This document shows positions 1-6,294 of a stretch of 14,617 nt of DNA, piece by piece (positions within the stretch are counted from its first letter, which is position 1; each line of letters opens with the position of its first letter). The notes under the pieces were generated by a model. It was not told the origin of the DNA and did not search any database. It was given only the letters and a program-made list of their open reading frames with translations. The DNA is from Elusimicrobiota bacterium (GTDB taxonomy: Bacteria > Elusimicrobiota > Elusimicrobia > UBA1565 > UBA9628), in assembly GCA_023700845.1 (NCBI GenBank), contig JAMPYD010000017.1:1-14617 (forward strand), given 5' to 3'. A program made the position numbers and the translations under genes.

Positions 1-1
1 G

Positions 2-691
2 GTCATGCGCCTGGCCGCCGGCGCCGAGCTCGACCTGTTCGACGGCAAGGGCGGGCGCTTCAAGGGCGTCATCGAGGCCGTCCACGCCGACGGCTCGGTG
101 ACGGGCAAGGTCACGGCCACGCTCAAGGCCGATGATCAGCGCGCGCCCGTCGCCCTTAATCTCTACCTCGGCCTGCTCAAGGCCAGCCACTGGGACTACG
201 CGCTCGAGAAGGGCACGGAACTCGGCGTGTCGGCCTTCGTCCCGCTGCTCACGCCGCGAACCGTCGTGCTGCTCCACGAAATCGAGCGCACGAAGGCCAA
301 GGCCGAGCGCTGGTCGCGGCTGATCATGGCCGCGTCCAAGCAGTGCGGCCGCGCCGACCTGCCGCCGGTGCGCGACGCGGTGCAGTTCCGCGACGCGATC
401 CGCGCGGTCAAGGACAAGGGCGTCGTGCTCGTCGCGTGGGAGGGCATGAAGGGCTCGGTGGCGTCGCAGACGCTCGGGCCGGCCCTGCGCGCGGCGGCCG
501 CCCTGCGCGGCGCGGACACGCTCGAGGTCAGCCTGTTCGTCGGTCCCGAGGGCGGCTTCTCCGACGAGGAGATCGAGCTCGCCGAGGCCGAGGGCGCGGT
601 CCTGTTCGGGATGGGACCGCGCGTGCTGCGGGCGGAGACCGCGGCGATCGCGGCCGCGGCGCTCGTGCAGTACGAGCTGGGGGGCGTGTGA
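2..691 (+). CDS. rsmE: 16S rRNA (uracil-1498-N3)-methyltransferase RsmE, 5'-truncated
   Basis: SPOUT-family methyltransferase that N3-methylates U1498 of 16S rRNA in the assembled 30S subunit, using S-adenosylmethionine. The reading frame is already open at base 2. The first visible residues (VMRLAAGAELDLFDGKGGR) match the end of the N-terminal PUA-like domain, so roughly 20 residues are missing upstream and the ATG at base 5 is probably internal. Counting from that ATG, the SPOUT knot is clear near the C-terminus: LFVGPEGGFS at about 177-186 and FGMGPRVLRAETAA at about 201-214, the cofactor-binding loops. WDYALEKGTELGV at about 63-75 is also typical. The stop TGA overlaps the GTG of the next gene (GTGA), suggesting translational coupling. 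The family call is secure; only the start is unseen. Confidence 0.95.
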   Translation, partial: VMRLAAGAELDLFDGKGGRFKGVIEAVHADGSVTGKVTATLKADDQRAPVALNLYLGLLKASHWDYALEKGTELGVSAFVPLLTPRTVVLLHEIERTKAKAERWSRLIMAASKQCGRADLPPVRDAVQFRDAIRAVKDKGVVLVAWEGMKGSVASQTLGPALRAAAALRGADTLEVSLFVGPEGGFSDEEIELAEAEGAVLFGMGPRVLRAETAAIAAAALVQYELGGV

Positions 692-1203
692 CGATCGTCG
701 AGAACGAGGAGGGCGTCTCGCCCGCGACCGCGCGGCAGCTGCAGATCATCGCGTTCGCGATGGGCGCGGGCCTCACGATGATGGCCGGGCTCACCCTTTG
801 GTTCCACGCCGGCTCCGCGGGCGCGGTCCCGGAGCCGGGAAGCGTCCGGGCGATCAACACGATGACGACGACCGTGATGGTCCTGGCTTTGGGCCTGATC
901 GTCGCCTCGGAGTTCGTCTGGCGCTCGGTCCTGCGTGGGTCGCCGGGGCCGCTCAGCGGCCGCGTGCAGACCGCCTTCATCATCCGTCTGGCCATGCGCG
1001 AGGGCGCCGGCCTGCTCGGACTCGTCGTCGCCTTCCTCGCCGCGCGCAACGGCGTCCTGCGCGCCTACCCCGCCTACTGGGTCGGTCTCGCTCCGTACGC
1101 GCTGTTCCTCGGCTTCCTGGCCGCCCATTGGCCGACCGAGGATAGGCTGGAGGCGGAAGCCCGCGAGGTCCTCGCGGAAAACCCTTCGTTTTTGAAAAAA
1201 TAA
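688..1203 (+). CDS. Four-helix integral membrane protein of unknown function
   Basis: Predicted 171-residue inner-membrane protein; I do not recognise the family. GTG at 688 is chosen because it overlaps the rsmE stop in a GTGA arrangement behind a G-rich stretch and gives a short polar N-terminus (MTIVENEEGVSPATARQ). Hydrophobic segments lie at about 18-39, 55-78, 106-120 and 130-147. An acidic tail (EDRLEAEAREVLAEN) precedes the final SFLKK. There is no cysteine pair, nucleotide-binding loop or enzyme motif. The last five codons and the TAA lie in the left arm of the 1186-1285 palindrome, so the original C-terminus may have been altered. Coupling to rsmE implies co-transcription, not necessarily shared function. 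Confidence 0.8.
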   Translation: MTIVENEEGVSPATARQLQIIAFAMGAGLTMMAGLTLWFHAGSAGAVPEPGSVRAINTMTTTVMVLALGLIVASEFVWRSVLRGSPGPLSGRVQTAFIIRLAMREGAGLLGLVVAFLAARNGVLRAYPAYWVGLAPYALFLGFLAAHWPTEDRLEAEAREVLAENPSFLKK

Positions 1204-1285
1204 CCCAAAGAATAGAACGATAATCCACCGTCGGCGCCGGCGGTAAATTCTGGTTTTAAAATATGGGTTATTTTTGAAAAAACGA
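1186..1285. repeat. 100-bp imperfect palindrome (terminator or MITE/REP-like element)
   Basis: The arms 1186-1207 and 1264-1285 are inverted repeats matching at 20 of 22 positions, with a perfect 12-bp core (AAAAATAACCCA / TGGGTTATTTTT). A second inverted repeat, ACCGTCGGCGCCGGCGGT at 1227-1244 (one G-T wobble), shares exactly the same centre (1235.5). The bases between also pair in part: 10 Watson-Crick pairs plus 1 wobble of 19. It therefore looks like one nested palindrome. The left arm holds the last codons and stop of the preceding membrane protein gene. A T-run (1254-1257) follows the inner GC hairpin and another (1271-1275) ends the 12-bp core, so transcription termination is plausible. 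The terminal-repeat look also fits a miniature mobile element, but I see no target-site duplication. Confidence 0.7.
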
Positions 1286-1339
1286 GGGGTCATCCTTGCG
1301 CCGCCATTGGACCCATGCCGACGGGGGAGCCGAGGACCC

Positions 1340-1368
1340 TTGCCCGGGGGGGCCTAGAAGGCTATAAT
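1340..1368 (+). promoter_or_regulatory. Sigma70-type promoter of the HIT gene
   Basis: TTGCCC at 1340-1345, a 17-bp spacer, and a perfect TATAAT at 1363-1368. The expected transcription start is about 1374-1376, which coincides with the TTG start codon of the HIT gene at 1376, so the transcript would be leaderless or nearly so. An AGAAGG at 1356-1361 lies upstream of that start point and cannot act as a ribosome binding site on this transcript. Confidence 0.7.
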
Positions 1369-1375
1369 TCTGCGG

Positions 1376-1714
1376 TTGCAGGAGTGCCTGTTCTGCCGTA
1401 TCGTCCGACGCGAGATACCCGCCCAGATCGTCCATGAGGACGAGCAAGCGCTCGTCTTCAAGGACATCACGCCCCAGGCGCCGACGCATTTATTGGTGGT
1501 CCCGAAGAAGCATTTGGGGTCATTGAGCGCGTCGACGGACGGGGATGCCCCTTTATTGGGGCATTTGCAGAGGGTCGCCTGCCGGATCGCGGAGAGCGTC
1601 AAGCTGTCCTCGTTCCGGCTCGTGACCAACAACGGGAAGGGCGCGGGCCAGTCGGTGGATCATCTTCATTATCATCTGTTGGGAGGGCGGCCGATGCAAT
1701 GGCCGCCCGGCTGA
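1376..1714 (+). CDS. HIT-family nucleotide hydrolase (HINT-like)
   Basis: Histidine-triad protein of the HINT branch, 112 residues. Such enzymes hydrolyse nucleoside phosphoramidates and related nucleotidyl conjugates in the cytoplasm; the natural substrate here is unknown. The triad is HLHYHLL at 96-102, with the central H98 the expected nucleophile. N-terminal CLFC (C4, C7) and PKKH (43-46) fit the zinc-containing bacterial subgroup. The TTG at 1376 is chosen because MQECLFCRIV matches the usual family N-terminus and an in-frame TAG at 1355 leaves no ATG or GTG upstream. There is no Shine-Dalgarno sequence; a TATAAT box ends 7 nt before the start. The rpsU start follows after 42 nt, so it may belong to the same operon. 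Confidence 0.93.
   Translation: MQECLFCRIVRREIPAQIVHEDEQALVFKDITPQAPTHLLVVPKKHLGSLSASTDGDAPLLGHLQRVACRIAESVKLSSFRLVTNNGKGAGQSVDHLHYHLLGGRPMQWPPG
1685..1708. repeat. Perfect 8-bp GC hairpin at the 3' end of the HIT gene
   Basis: GGGCGGCC at 1685-1692 and GGCCGCCC at 1701-1708 flank an 8-nt loop, just before the HIT stop codon. No T-run follows, so it is a poor intrinsic terminator. It could stabilise the message 3' end or be incidental, since it encodes the normal family ending GGRPMQWPPG. Confidence 0.35.
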
Positions 1715-1756
1715 AAATCCTCGGTTCCGTCGTGGAAAGGTGGTGAATTTCTAACT

Positions 1757-1954
1757 ATGGTTTTCATTAAACTGCGTGAAGGCGAAGGTCTCGAAGAGGC
1801 CCTGCGCCGCTTCAAGCGGGAGTGCGAACGCAACGGCGTGCTGAAGGAAGTCAAGCGCCGCGAGCGTTACATGAACCCGGCCATGAAGCGCAAGCTGAAG
1901 GCCGCCGAAGCGCGCCGCAAGCTGCGCCGCTCCAAGCGCCGCCGCACGCCCTAG
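1757..1954 (+). CDS. rpsU: 30S ribosomal protein S21
   Basis: Small basic protein of the 30S subunit, 65 residues, the usual length. The N-terminus MVFIKLREGEGLEEALRRFKRECERNG and the Arg/Lys-rich C-terminus (KLKAAEARRKLRRSKRRR) are diagnostic. The purine-rich AGGTGGTGA at 1738-1746 ends 10 nt before the ATG and can serve as ribosome binding site. It heads the rpsU-dnaG-rpoD macromolecular-synthesis operon and is followed by a strong hairpin that may limit read-through into dnaG. Identity is secure. Confidence 0.97.
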   Translation: MVFIKLREGEGLEEALRRFKRECERNGVLKEVKRRERYMNPAMKRKLKAAEARRKLRRSKRRRTP

Positions 1955-1963
1955 AGTTCGCCC

Positions 1964-2011
1964 GACGGACCGGCGCCGCGCGCGAGCGCGTCGCCGGTCC
2001 GTCCCGATTTT
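1964..2011 (+). terminator. Hairpin attenuator between rpsU and dnaG
   Basis: A perfect 12-bp inverted repeat, GACGGACCGGCG (1964-1975) and CGCCGGTCCGTC (1992-2003), is continued after one C-T mismatch by a 5-bp stem (1977-1981 / 1986-1990) closed by a GCGA tetraloop of the GNRA class. A short T-run (2008-2011) follows 4 nt after the stem, and the dnaG TTG start lies at 2023. The T-run is short and offset, so partial rather than complete termination is likely. E. coli has an internal terminator at the same place in its rpsU-dnaG-rpoD operon, used to keep primase low. Confidence 0.7.
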
Positions 2012-2022
2012 CCGAGATTCGA

Positions 2023-3852
2023 TTGGCCCTGATACCCTCCGAAACGCTGGAACTCATCCGGTCCCGGCTCGACATCGTCGAGCTGGTGGGGGAGTACGTC
2101 CCGCTGACGCGGGCGGGCCGCAACCTGAAGGCGCGCTGCCCGTTCCACCAGGAACGCAGCCCGTCGTTCATCGTCACCCCCGAGCGCCAGACGTTCCACT
2201 GCTTCGGCTGCGGCGAGGGCGGCGATGCCTTCTCGTTTTTGATGAAGACCGAGAACCTTTCATTCATGGAGGCTGCAGAGAAACTTGCCTTGCGCGCTGG
2301 TGTGAAGATTGAGGCGGATCGGGAGCTTGGTCCGGCGGACAAGGAGCGCATCAAAATTCGCGAGGCGAATGAATTCGCCGCTCACCATTACCACGAATTA
2401 CTCAAAAAAGATCCCGCTGCGGAAGCTGCTAGGTCATACGCAGCGAAGCGTCATCTGAAAAAAGAGTCCGTCGACGGGTTCTTGCTGGGATTTGCACCCC
2501 GGAATGGGACGCTGGTGGCGGCGGCGGAAAAGAAGGGATTCTCGTCCGATCTCTTGATCAAGGCGGGACTTGCTGCGAGACGGGCTGATGGATCTCTCCG
2601 CGATTATTTTTTCGATCGGTTCATGTTTCCTATCCGCGACGTGAAGGGCGCCTTTGTCGGCTTCGGCGGTCGTACGATGGGCGACGGCGAGCCGAAATAT
2701 TTGAATACCTCGGAGACGCCAGTTTTTTCCAAGAGCAAGGTTCTTTACGGGCTTTACGAAGGCCTCGCTGAAACTCGCAAAGCTAGAAAAACTCATTTGA
2801 TGGAAGGGTATATGGATGTTATATCCGCCCATCAGCACGGACTTAAGAACGCATGCGCCCCGCTTGGCACTGCGCTTACCTCGGACCATGCGCTTCTCAT
2901 TAAGCGCTATGTCGATAAACTTTTTGTTGTTTTTGATGCCGACAATGCCGGGCAGGCGGCGGCAGTGCGCGGCGCCGAAGCTGCCATTGCCGCAGGAATT
3001 AAAGTTCTTGTCGCCAGCGTGCCTGAGGGGAAGGATCCCGACGAGTTGCTCAATTCTAAGGGGCTCGATGTGCTGAAGCACGCGCTTGGCAGCGGGCTTG
3101 ATCTTAGCGTTCATGATTATGATGCGTCTTGGAAAAAAAGATTTGCGGGTATCGCGGATGGATCGACGAGCAAGGACCTCGTAGAATTCAAAACCGAGTT
3201 TTTAATCAAGAAAGCTGGGGAGCTTACGCCGGAAGCTAAATCTTCTATTGCAAAAGAGATTCTGCTGACGATCGCCCAGTCTCCGGATGATGTCGTCAAA
3301 GATGTTTGGGTGAGACGCTTGGCGGATCGCCTCGAGGTTTCCGAGGATTCGCTGCGGCGCGCCGGCGGCAAGGCGATCCCGCAAGCGAACCGGCGAATCG
3401 CCTCGAATGCCGCGTCCGCCGGGGCGGTCGCGGCGAACGCGCAGGGGCCGGTGAAGCCCGCCGCGATCCCGCCCGCCGACCTGCAGGTGCTGGGCCTGCT
3501 GTTCAAGACGCCCGCGTCGGCCGCCGAGATTCTGGCGCCCGACCTCGAGTCCGCGTCGGCGCGCGAGATCGTCGCCGCCCTCAGGAATTTGCCGCTCGAC
3601 GGGAAATGGGCGCCGCGCCTGCTCGACGCGCTGCAGCCGGCCGAGCGCGCCGTGGCCTCGCGCCTGCTCGGAGACGAGCTCGGCTACGACGACCCCGCCG
3701 CGACCCTGCGCGCGCTCGTCGGCAAGCGCCGCACGCAGCGCCGCCTGAAGGAGCTCGAGCCCCTGGTTTTGTCGGGAAACGCACCGGTGGATCCGGGCCT
3801 GCGCGATGAGTACCATCGCCTCGCCGCGGAATTGAAGGGCACCAAGCGCTAG
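2023..3852 (+). CDS. dnaG: DNA primase DnaG
   Basis: Synthesises RNA primers for the lagging strand and restart at the replication fork, working with the DnaB helicase. TTG at 2023 gives 609 residues, a usual length, and an N-terminus (MALIPSETLELIRSRLDIVELVGEYV) that aligns with the family; further upstream the frame only reads through rpsU out of frame. The zinc ribbon uses C39, H42, C60 and C63 (CPFH...HCFGCGEGGD). The catalytic core includes FGGRTMGDGEPKYLNT (214-229), TOPRIM EGYMDV with E261, and the acidic DAD at 305-307. The C-terminal third (about 440-609) is divergent, as expected of the helicase-binding domain. The weak start, the upstream hairpin and absence of a strong Shine-Dalgarno sequence suggest low expression. 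Codons about 67-433 are strikingly AT-richer than the rest. Confidence 0.96.
   Translation: MALIPSETLELIRSRLDIVELVGEYVPLTRAGRNLKARCPFHQERSPSFIVTPERQTFHCFGCGEGGDAFSFLMKTENLSFMEAAEKLALRAGVKIEADRELGPADKERIKIREANEFAAHHYHELLKKDPAAEAARSYAAKRHLKKESVDGFLLGFAPRNGTLVAAAEKKGFSSDLLIKAGLAARRADGSLRDYFFDRFMFPIRDVKGAFVGFGGRTMGDGEPKYLNTSETPVFSKSKVLYGLYEGLAETRKARKTHLMEGYMDVISAHQHGLKNACAPLGTALTSDHALLIKRYVDKLFVVFDADNAGQAAAVRGAEAAIAAGIKVLVASVPEGKDPDELLNSKGLDVLKHALGSGLDLSVHDYDASWKKRFAGIADGSTSKDLVEFKTEFLIKKAGELTPEAKSSIAKEILLTIAQSPDDVVKDVWVRRLADRLEVSEDSLRRAGGKAIPQANRRIASNAASAGAVAANAQGPVKPAAIPPADLQVLGLLFKTPASAAEILAPDLESASAREIVAALRNLPLDGKWAPRLLDALQPAERAVASRLLGDELGYDDPAATLRALVGKRRTQRRLKELEPLVLSGNAPVDPGLRDEYHRLAAELKGTKR
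2221..3320 (+). other. Low-GC island inside dnaG
   Basis: Hand counts on 60-base blocks give G+C of 75% (2101-2160) and 70% (2161-2220), then 50% (2221-2280), 52% (2401-2460), 42% (2881-2940), 42% (3181-3240) and 47% (3241-3300), rising to 63% (3301-3360), 73% (3361-3420) and 82% (3601-3660). Third positions carry many A/T codons (GCT, CTT, ATT, TTT, AAA) that are rare in neighbouring genes. The frame is uninterrupted and primase motifs continue through the island, so it is not an inserted element. Recombination with an AT-richer homologue or selection for poorly translated codons are the main explanations. Confidence 0.85.
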
Positions 3853-3866
3853 GCGTAAGGAGAGAT

Positions 3867-5588
3867 ATGGCGATTCAGACGAGTCAGGCGATGAAGAACT
3901 TGATCGGCCTCGGGAAGGAGCACGGCTACCTGACCCTGGAGGAGATCAGCCGCACGGTGTCGGCGGCCAACATGAAGTCGGAGGAGATGGACGAGCTGAT
4001 GACGGCGCTCGAGGACCTCGGCATCGAGGTCGTCGACCGCAAGAAGCCCGCCGCCGCCGCCGCGCCCGAGCGCGGCCGCGAGCGCTTCTCCGAGGACTGG
4101 GGCGGCTCGTCGGACATCTCCAACTCGATCCGCATGTACCTGTCGGAAATGGGCCGCGTGCCCCTGCTCAACCGCGAAGAGGAGGTCACGCTCGCCCGCA
4201 ACGTCCGGGAGCGCGAGAAGGAGCTGCGGATGCTCGTCCTCGAGTCGCCCGTCACGATGCGCGAGATCCGCTCGTGGGAGACCCTGATCGAGGCGCAGGA
4301 GATGACCCCGAAGGAGCTCATGCCCCGCGGCCGCAAGACCAACGCCGAGCTCTCCGGCATGCGCCGCAAGATGAAGTCCGTCGCGCAGTTCATCACGAAG
4401 GCCGAGAAGCAGATGGCCGCGCTGCGCCAGAAGCTCCTGCCGCAGAACCTCAAGCCGCAGCGCAGGATCAAGCTGCAGAAGAAGATCGAGCAAATAAACA
4501 AACTGGTCATTGCCCGCATATTGAACCTCAACCTGAACCAGGACAAGATCAAGCGCCTGACGAACAAGATCAAGAACCTCGCGGGCAAGATCGAGGAGTG
4601 CCGGGACGAGATGGAGCGCTACCAGCGGCGCTACGGCTGCTCGCACGACGAGCTGAAGTCGTACTTCTCCGCGCTCAAGAAGGGCAAGATGCGCCCCGAG
4701 GCGTTCCGCGCGAAGACCGGCTACGCCCCGACCGCCGTCGAGGCCGCGATGGAGAACATGGAGGTGGTCGTCGACCGCATCGACCGCATCCAGAACACCC
4801 TGCCGATCCCGATCGACCGCTTCCTCGAGCTCAACGACAAGATCATCCGCCTCGAGGACACCATCCTCGAGGACAAGCTCAAGCTGATCAAGGCCAACCT
4901 GCGCCTCGTCGTGTCGATCGCGAAGAAGCACGTCAACTCGAACCTCGAGTTGTCCGACCTGATCCAGGAAGGCGGCCTCGGCCTGATGAAGGCCGTCGAG
5001 AAGTTCGAGTACAAGCGCGGCTTCAAGTTCTCGACCTACGCGACGTGGTGGATCCGCCAGTCGATCAACCGCGCGATCGCCGACCAGGCGCGCACGATCC
5101 GCATCCCCGTGCACATGAAGGAGCTGATCTCCAAGCTCACGAAGGTCACGCGCCGCTACCGCCAGGAGTTCGGCCGGGAGCCCAGCCTCGAGGAGTACAC
5201 GCGCTCGCTGCACATCTCGATGGACAAGGTGAAGAACGTCCTGAAGATCATGCAGGAGCCCGTCTCCCTCGCCACGCCGATCGGCGAGGACGAGGATTCC
5301 TACCTCGAGGACTTCATCGAGGACAAGACCACCGCCGCGCCGTCGAACACGGCGTCCTCCTTCCTGCGCAAGACCGAGATCGAGAAGGTGCTGTCGTCCT
5401 TGACCGACCGCGAGGCGAAGATCATCAAGCTGCGCTTCGGCATCGACTCCGGCTACCCGCGCACGCTCGAGGAAGTGGGCCGCATCTTCCGCGTCACGCG
5501 CGAGCGCGTCAGGCAGATCGAGGCCAAGGCCATCCGCAAGCTGCGCCATCCGTCCCGCAGCAAGGGCCTGCGGGACTACCTCGACTAG
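3867..5588 (+). CDS. rpoD: RNA polymerase primary sigma factor (sigma70, RpoD)
   Basis: Housekeeping sigma factor, 573 residues, directing RNA polymerase core to -10/-35 promoters. AAGGAG at 3857-3862 lies 4 nt before the ATG, the best ribosome binding site in the window. Region 1.1 spans about 8-57; region 1.2 is SIRMYLSEMGRVPLL (87-101). A long Lys/Arg-rich, largely helical non-conserved region occupies about 125-330. Regions 2.1-2.4 follow at about 337-417, with FSTYATWWIRQSINRAI (388-404) contacting the -10 element; region 3 is about 418-490. Region 4 ends with a helix-turn-helix (TLEEVGRIFRVTRERVRQIE, 533-552) reading the -35. It is the third gene of the operon, 14 nt after dnaG. Codons 209-221 form a small patch of rare A/T-rich codons. 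Confidence 0.97.
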   Translation: MAIQTSQAMKNLIGLGKEHGYLTLEEISRTVSAANMKSEEMDELMTALEDLGIEVVDRKKPAAAAAPERGRERFSEDWGGSSDISNSIRMYLSEMGRVPLLNREEEVTLARNVREREKELRMLVLESPVTMREIRSWETLIEAQEMTPKELMPRGRKTNAELSGMRRKMKSVAQFITKAEKQMAALRQKLLPQNLKPQRRIKLQKKIEQINKLVIARILNLNLNQDKIKRLTNKIKNLAGKIEECRDEMERYQRRYGCSHDELKSYFSALKKGKMRPEAFRAKTGYAPTAVEAAMENMEVVVDRIDRIQNTLPIPIDRFLELNDKIIRLEDTILEDKLKLIKANLRLVVSIAKKHVNSNLELSDLIQEGGLGLMKAVEKFEYKRGFKFSTYATWWIRQSINRAIADQARTIRIPVHMKELISKLTKVTRRYRQEFGREPSLEEYTRSLHISMDKVKNVLKIMQEPVSLATPIGEDEDSYLEDFIEDKTTAAPSNTASSFLRKTEIEKVLSSLTDREAKIIKLRFGIDSGYPRTLEEVGRIFRVTRERVRQIEAKAIRKLRHPSRSKGLRDYLD

Positions 5589-5589
5589 C

Positions 5590-5889
5590 ATGAGGCGGCG
5601 CTCGAAGCGTCATCCCGTCCTCGAGACCGCGGTCTTCGCGGCGGCGCTGTTTTTGGCGGCGTTCGTCGGCCGGGAGCTCTGGCGGCGCCGCGGCGAGGCT
5701 CCGCGGCCGTCCCCGGAGCCTTCAGCGGCCGAGCTCAAGCCGGCCCCGCTGAACATCACCTACCCGCCGCTGCCGTCGGCGGCCGCCTCGGGCCGCACCG
5801 AGACCGCGGTCGCCGGGGTCCCGCCGCTGAAGCTCACGCGCGTGCAGCGCCGCAAGCCCAAGCCCTCCGTCGTTCCCGCCCCGAAGTAA
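5590..5889 (+). CDS. Small membrane-anchored, proline-rich protein of unknown function
   Basis: Predicted 99 residues. A basic N-terminus (MRRRSKRHP) precedes one hydrophobic helix at about 11-29 (LETAVFAAALFLAAFVGRE), then RRR and a proline/alanine-rich tail with two basic patches (RVQRRKPKP near the end). It is most simply an N-in inner-membrane protein or uncleaved anchor with a disordered periplasmic tail. The ATG lies 1 nt after the rpoD stop, so expression probably depends on translational coupling; I see no Shine-Dalgarno sequence. The proline-rich tail recalls the linker of TonB-like proteins but there is no TonB C-terminal domain, so I make no functional claim. Coding status is supported by tight spacing and composition, not homology. 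Confidence 0.65.
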   Translation: MRRRSKRHPVLETAVFAAALFLAAFVGRELWRRRGEAPRPSPEPSAAELKPAPLNITYPPLPSAAASGRTETAVAGVPPLKLTRVQRRKPKPSVVPAPK

Positions 5890-5912
5890 GCCGGCGCCCT
5901 ACGACCCGGCTT
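5888..5912. terminator. Hairpin between convergent genes (possible bidirectional terminator)
   Basis: AAGCCGG (5888-5894) and CCGGCTT (5906-5912) form a perfect 7-bp stem with an 11-nt loop. It overlaps the stop codon of the small + strand gene and covers that of the - strand receiver gene. The adjacent T-runs are too short for a confident intrinsic terminator in either direction, but the location is right. Confidence 0.4.
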
Positions 5913-6294
5913 TGGGGGCGACGGCGCGGGCCACCGCCTCGCGCAGGCCGGCGGGCGTGAACGGCTTCTGGAAAAAACCGGCGACCTGGGGCATGGCCTC
6001 GAAGAGGGGGCGCATGTCGCCCTTGGCCGTGACGATGAGGATCGGGATCCGGCCCGCGCGCGGGTGGTCGCGCAGCGCGGCCGCCGTGCCGACGCCGTCG
6101 AGGACCGGCATCATCACGTCGAGAAGGATCAGGTCCGGAAGCGGCGCGGACGGGTTTTCGGGGGAGACCCCGAGCTTGGCCAGCGCCTCGGCGCCGTTGG
6201 ACGCGTCGGCGACCGTGTGTCCGACCTTTTCGAGGACGGCGCGCATCAGCATCACGAGGGCGGATTCGTCGTCGACGATCAGGAGGCTGGCCAT
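5899..6294 (-). CDS. Stand-alone response-regulator receiver protein (CheY-like)
   Basis: Single receiver domain of 131 residues with no output domain. The acidic pair D8/D9 is in LLIVDDE, the phosphoacceptor D59 in LILLDVMMPVLDG, T89 in IVTA and K110 in QKPF, so all residues for Mg-dependent phosphotransfer are present. It likely acts by protein-protein contact, for example in a phosphorelay or on a membrane target. Its ATG follows the stop codon of the membrane protein gene with no spacing (TAAATG), indicating one transcript and translational coupling. No histidine kinase is present in the window, so its partner is unknown. Receiver assignment is secure; the process it controls is not. Confidence 0.93.
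   Translation of the reverse strand: MASLLIVDDESALVMLMRAVLEKVGHTVADASNGAEALAKLGVSPENPSAPLPDLILLDVMMPVLDGVGTAAALRDHPRAGRIPILIVTAKGDMRPLFEAMPQVAGFFQKPFTPAGLREAVARAVAPKAGS

Noticed and set aside
3849..5591. Minus-strand open frame of 580 codons
   Set aside because: Exactly antisense to rpoD, which has every sigma70 region; the minus product is a Leu/Asp/Arg/His-rich artefact.
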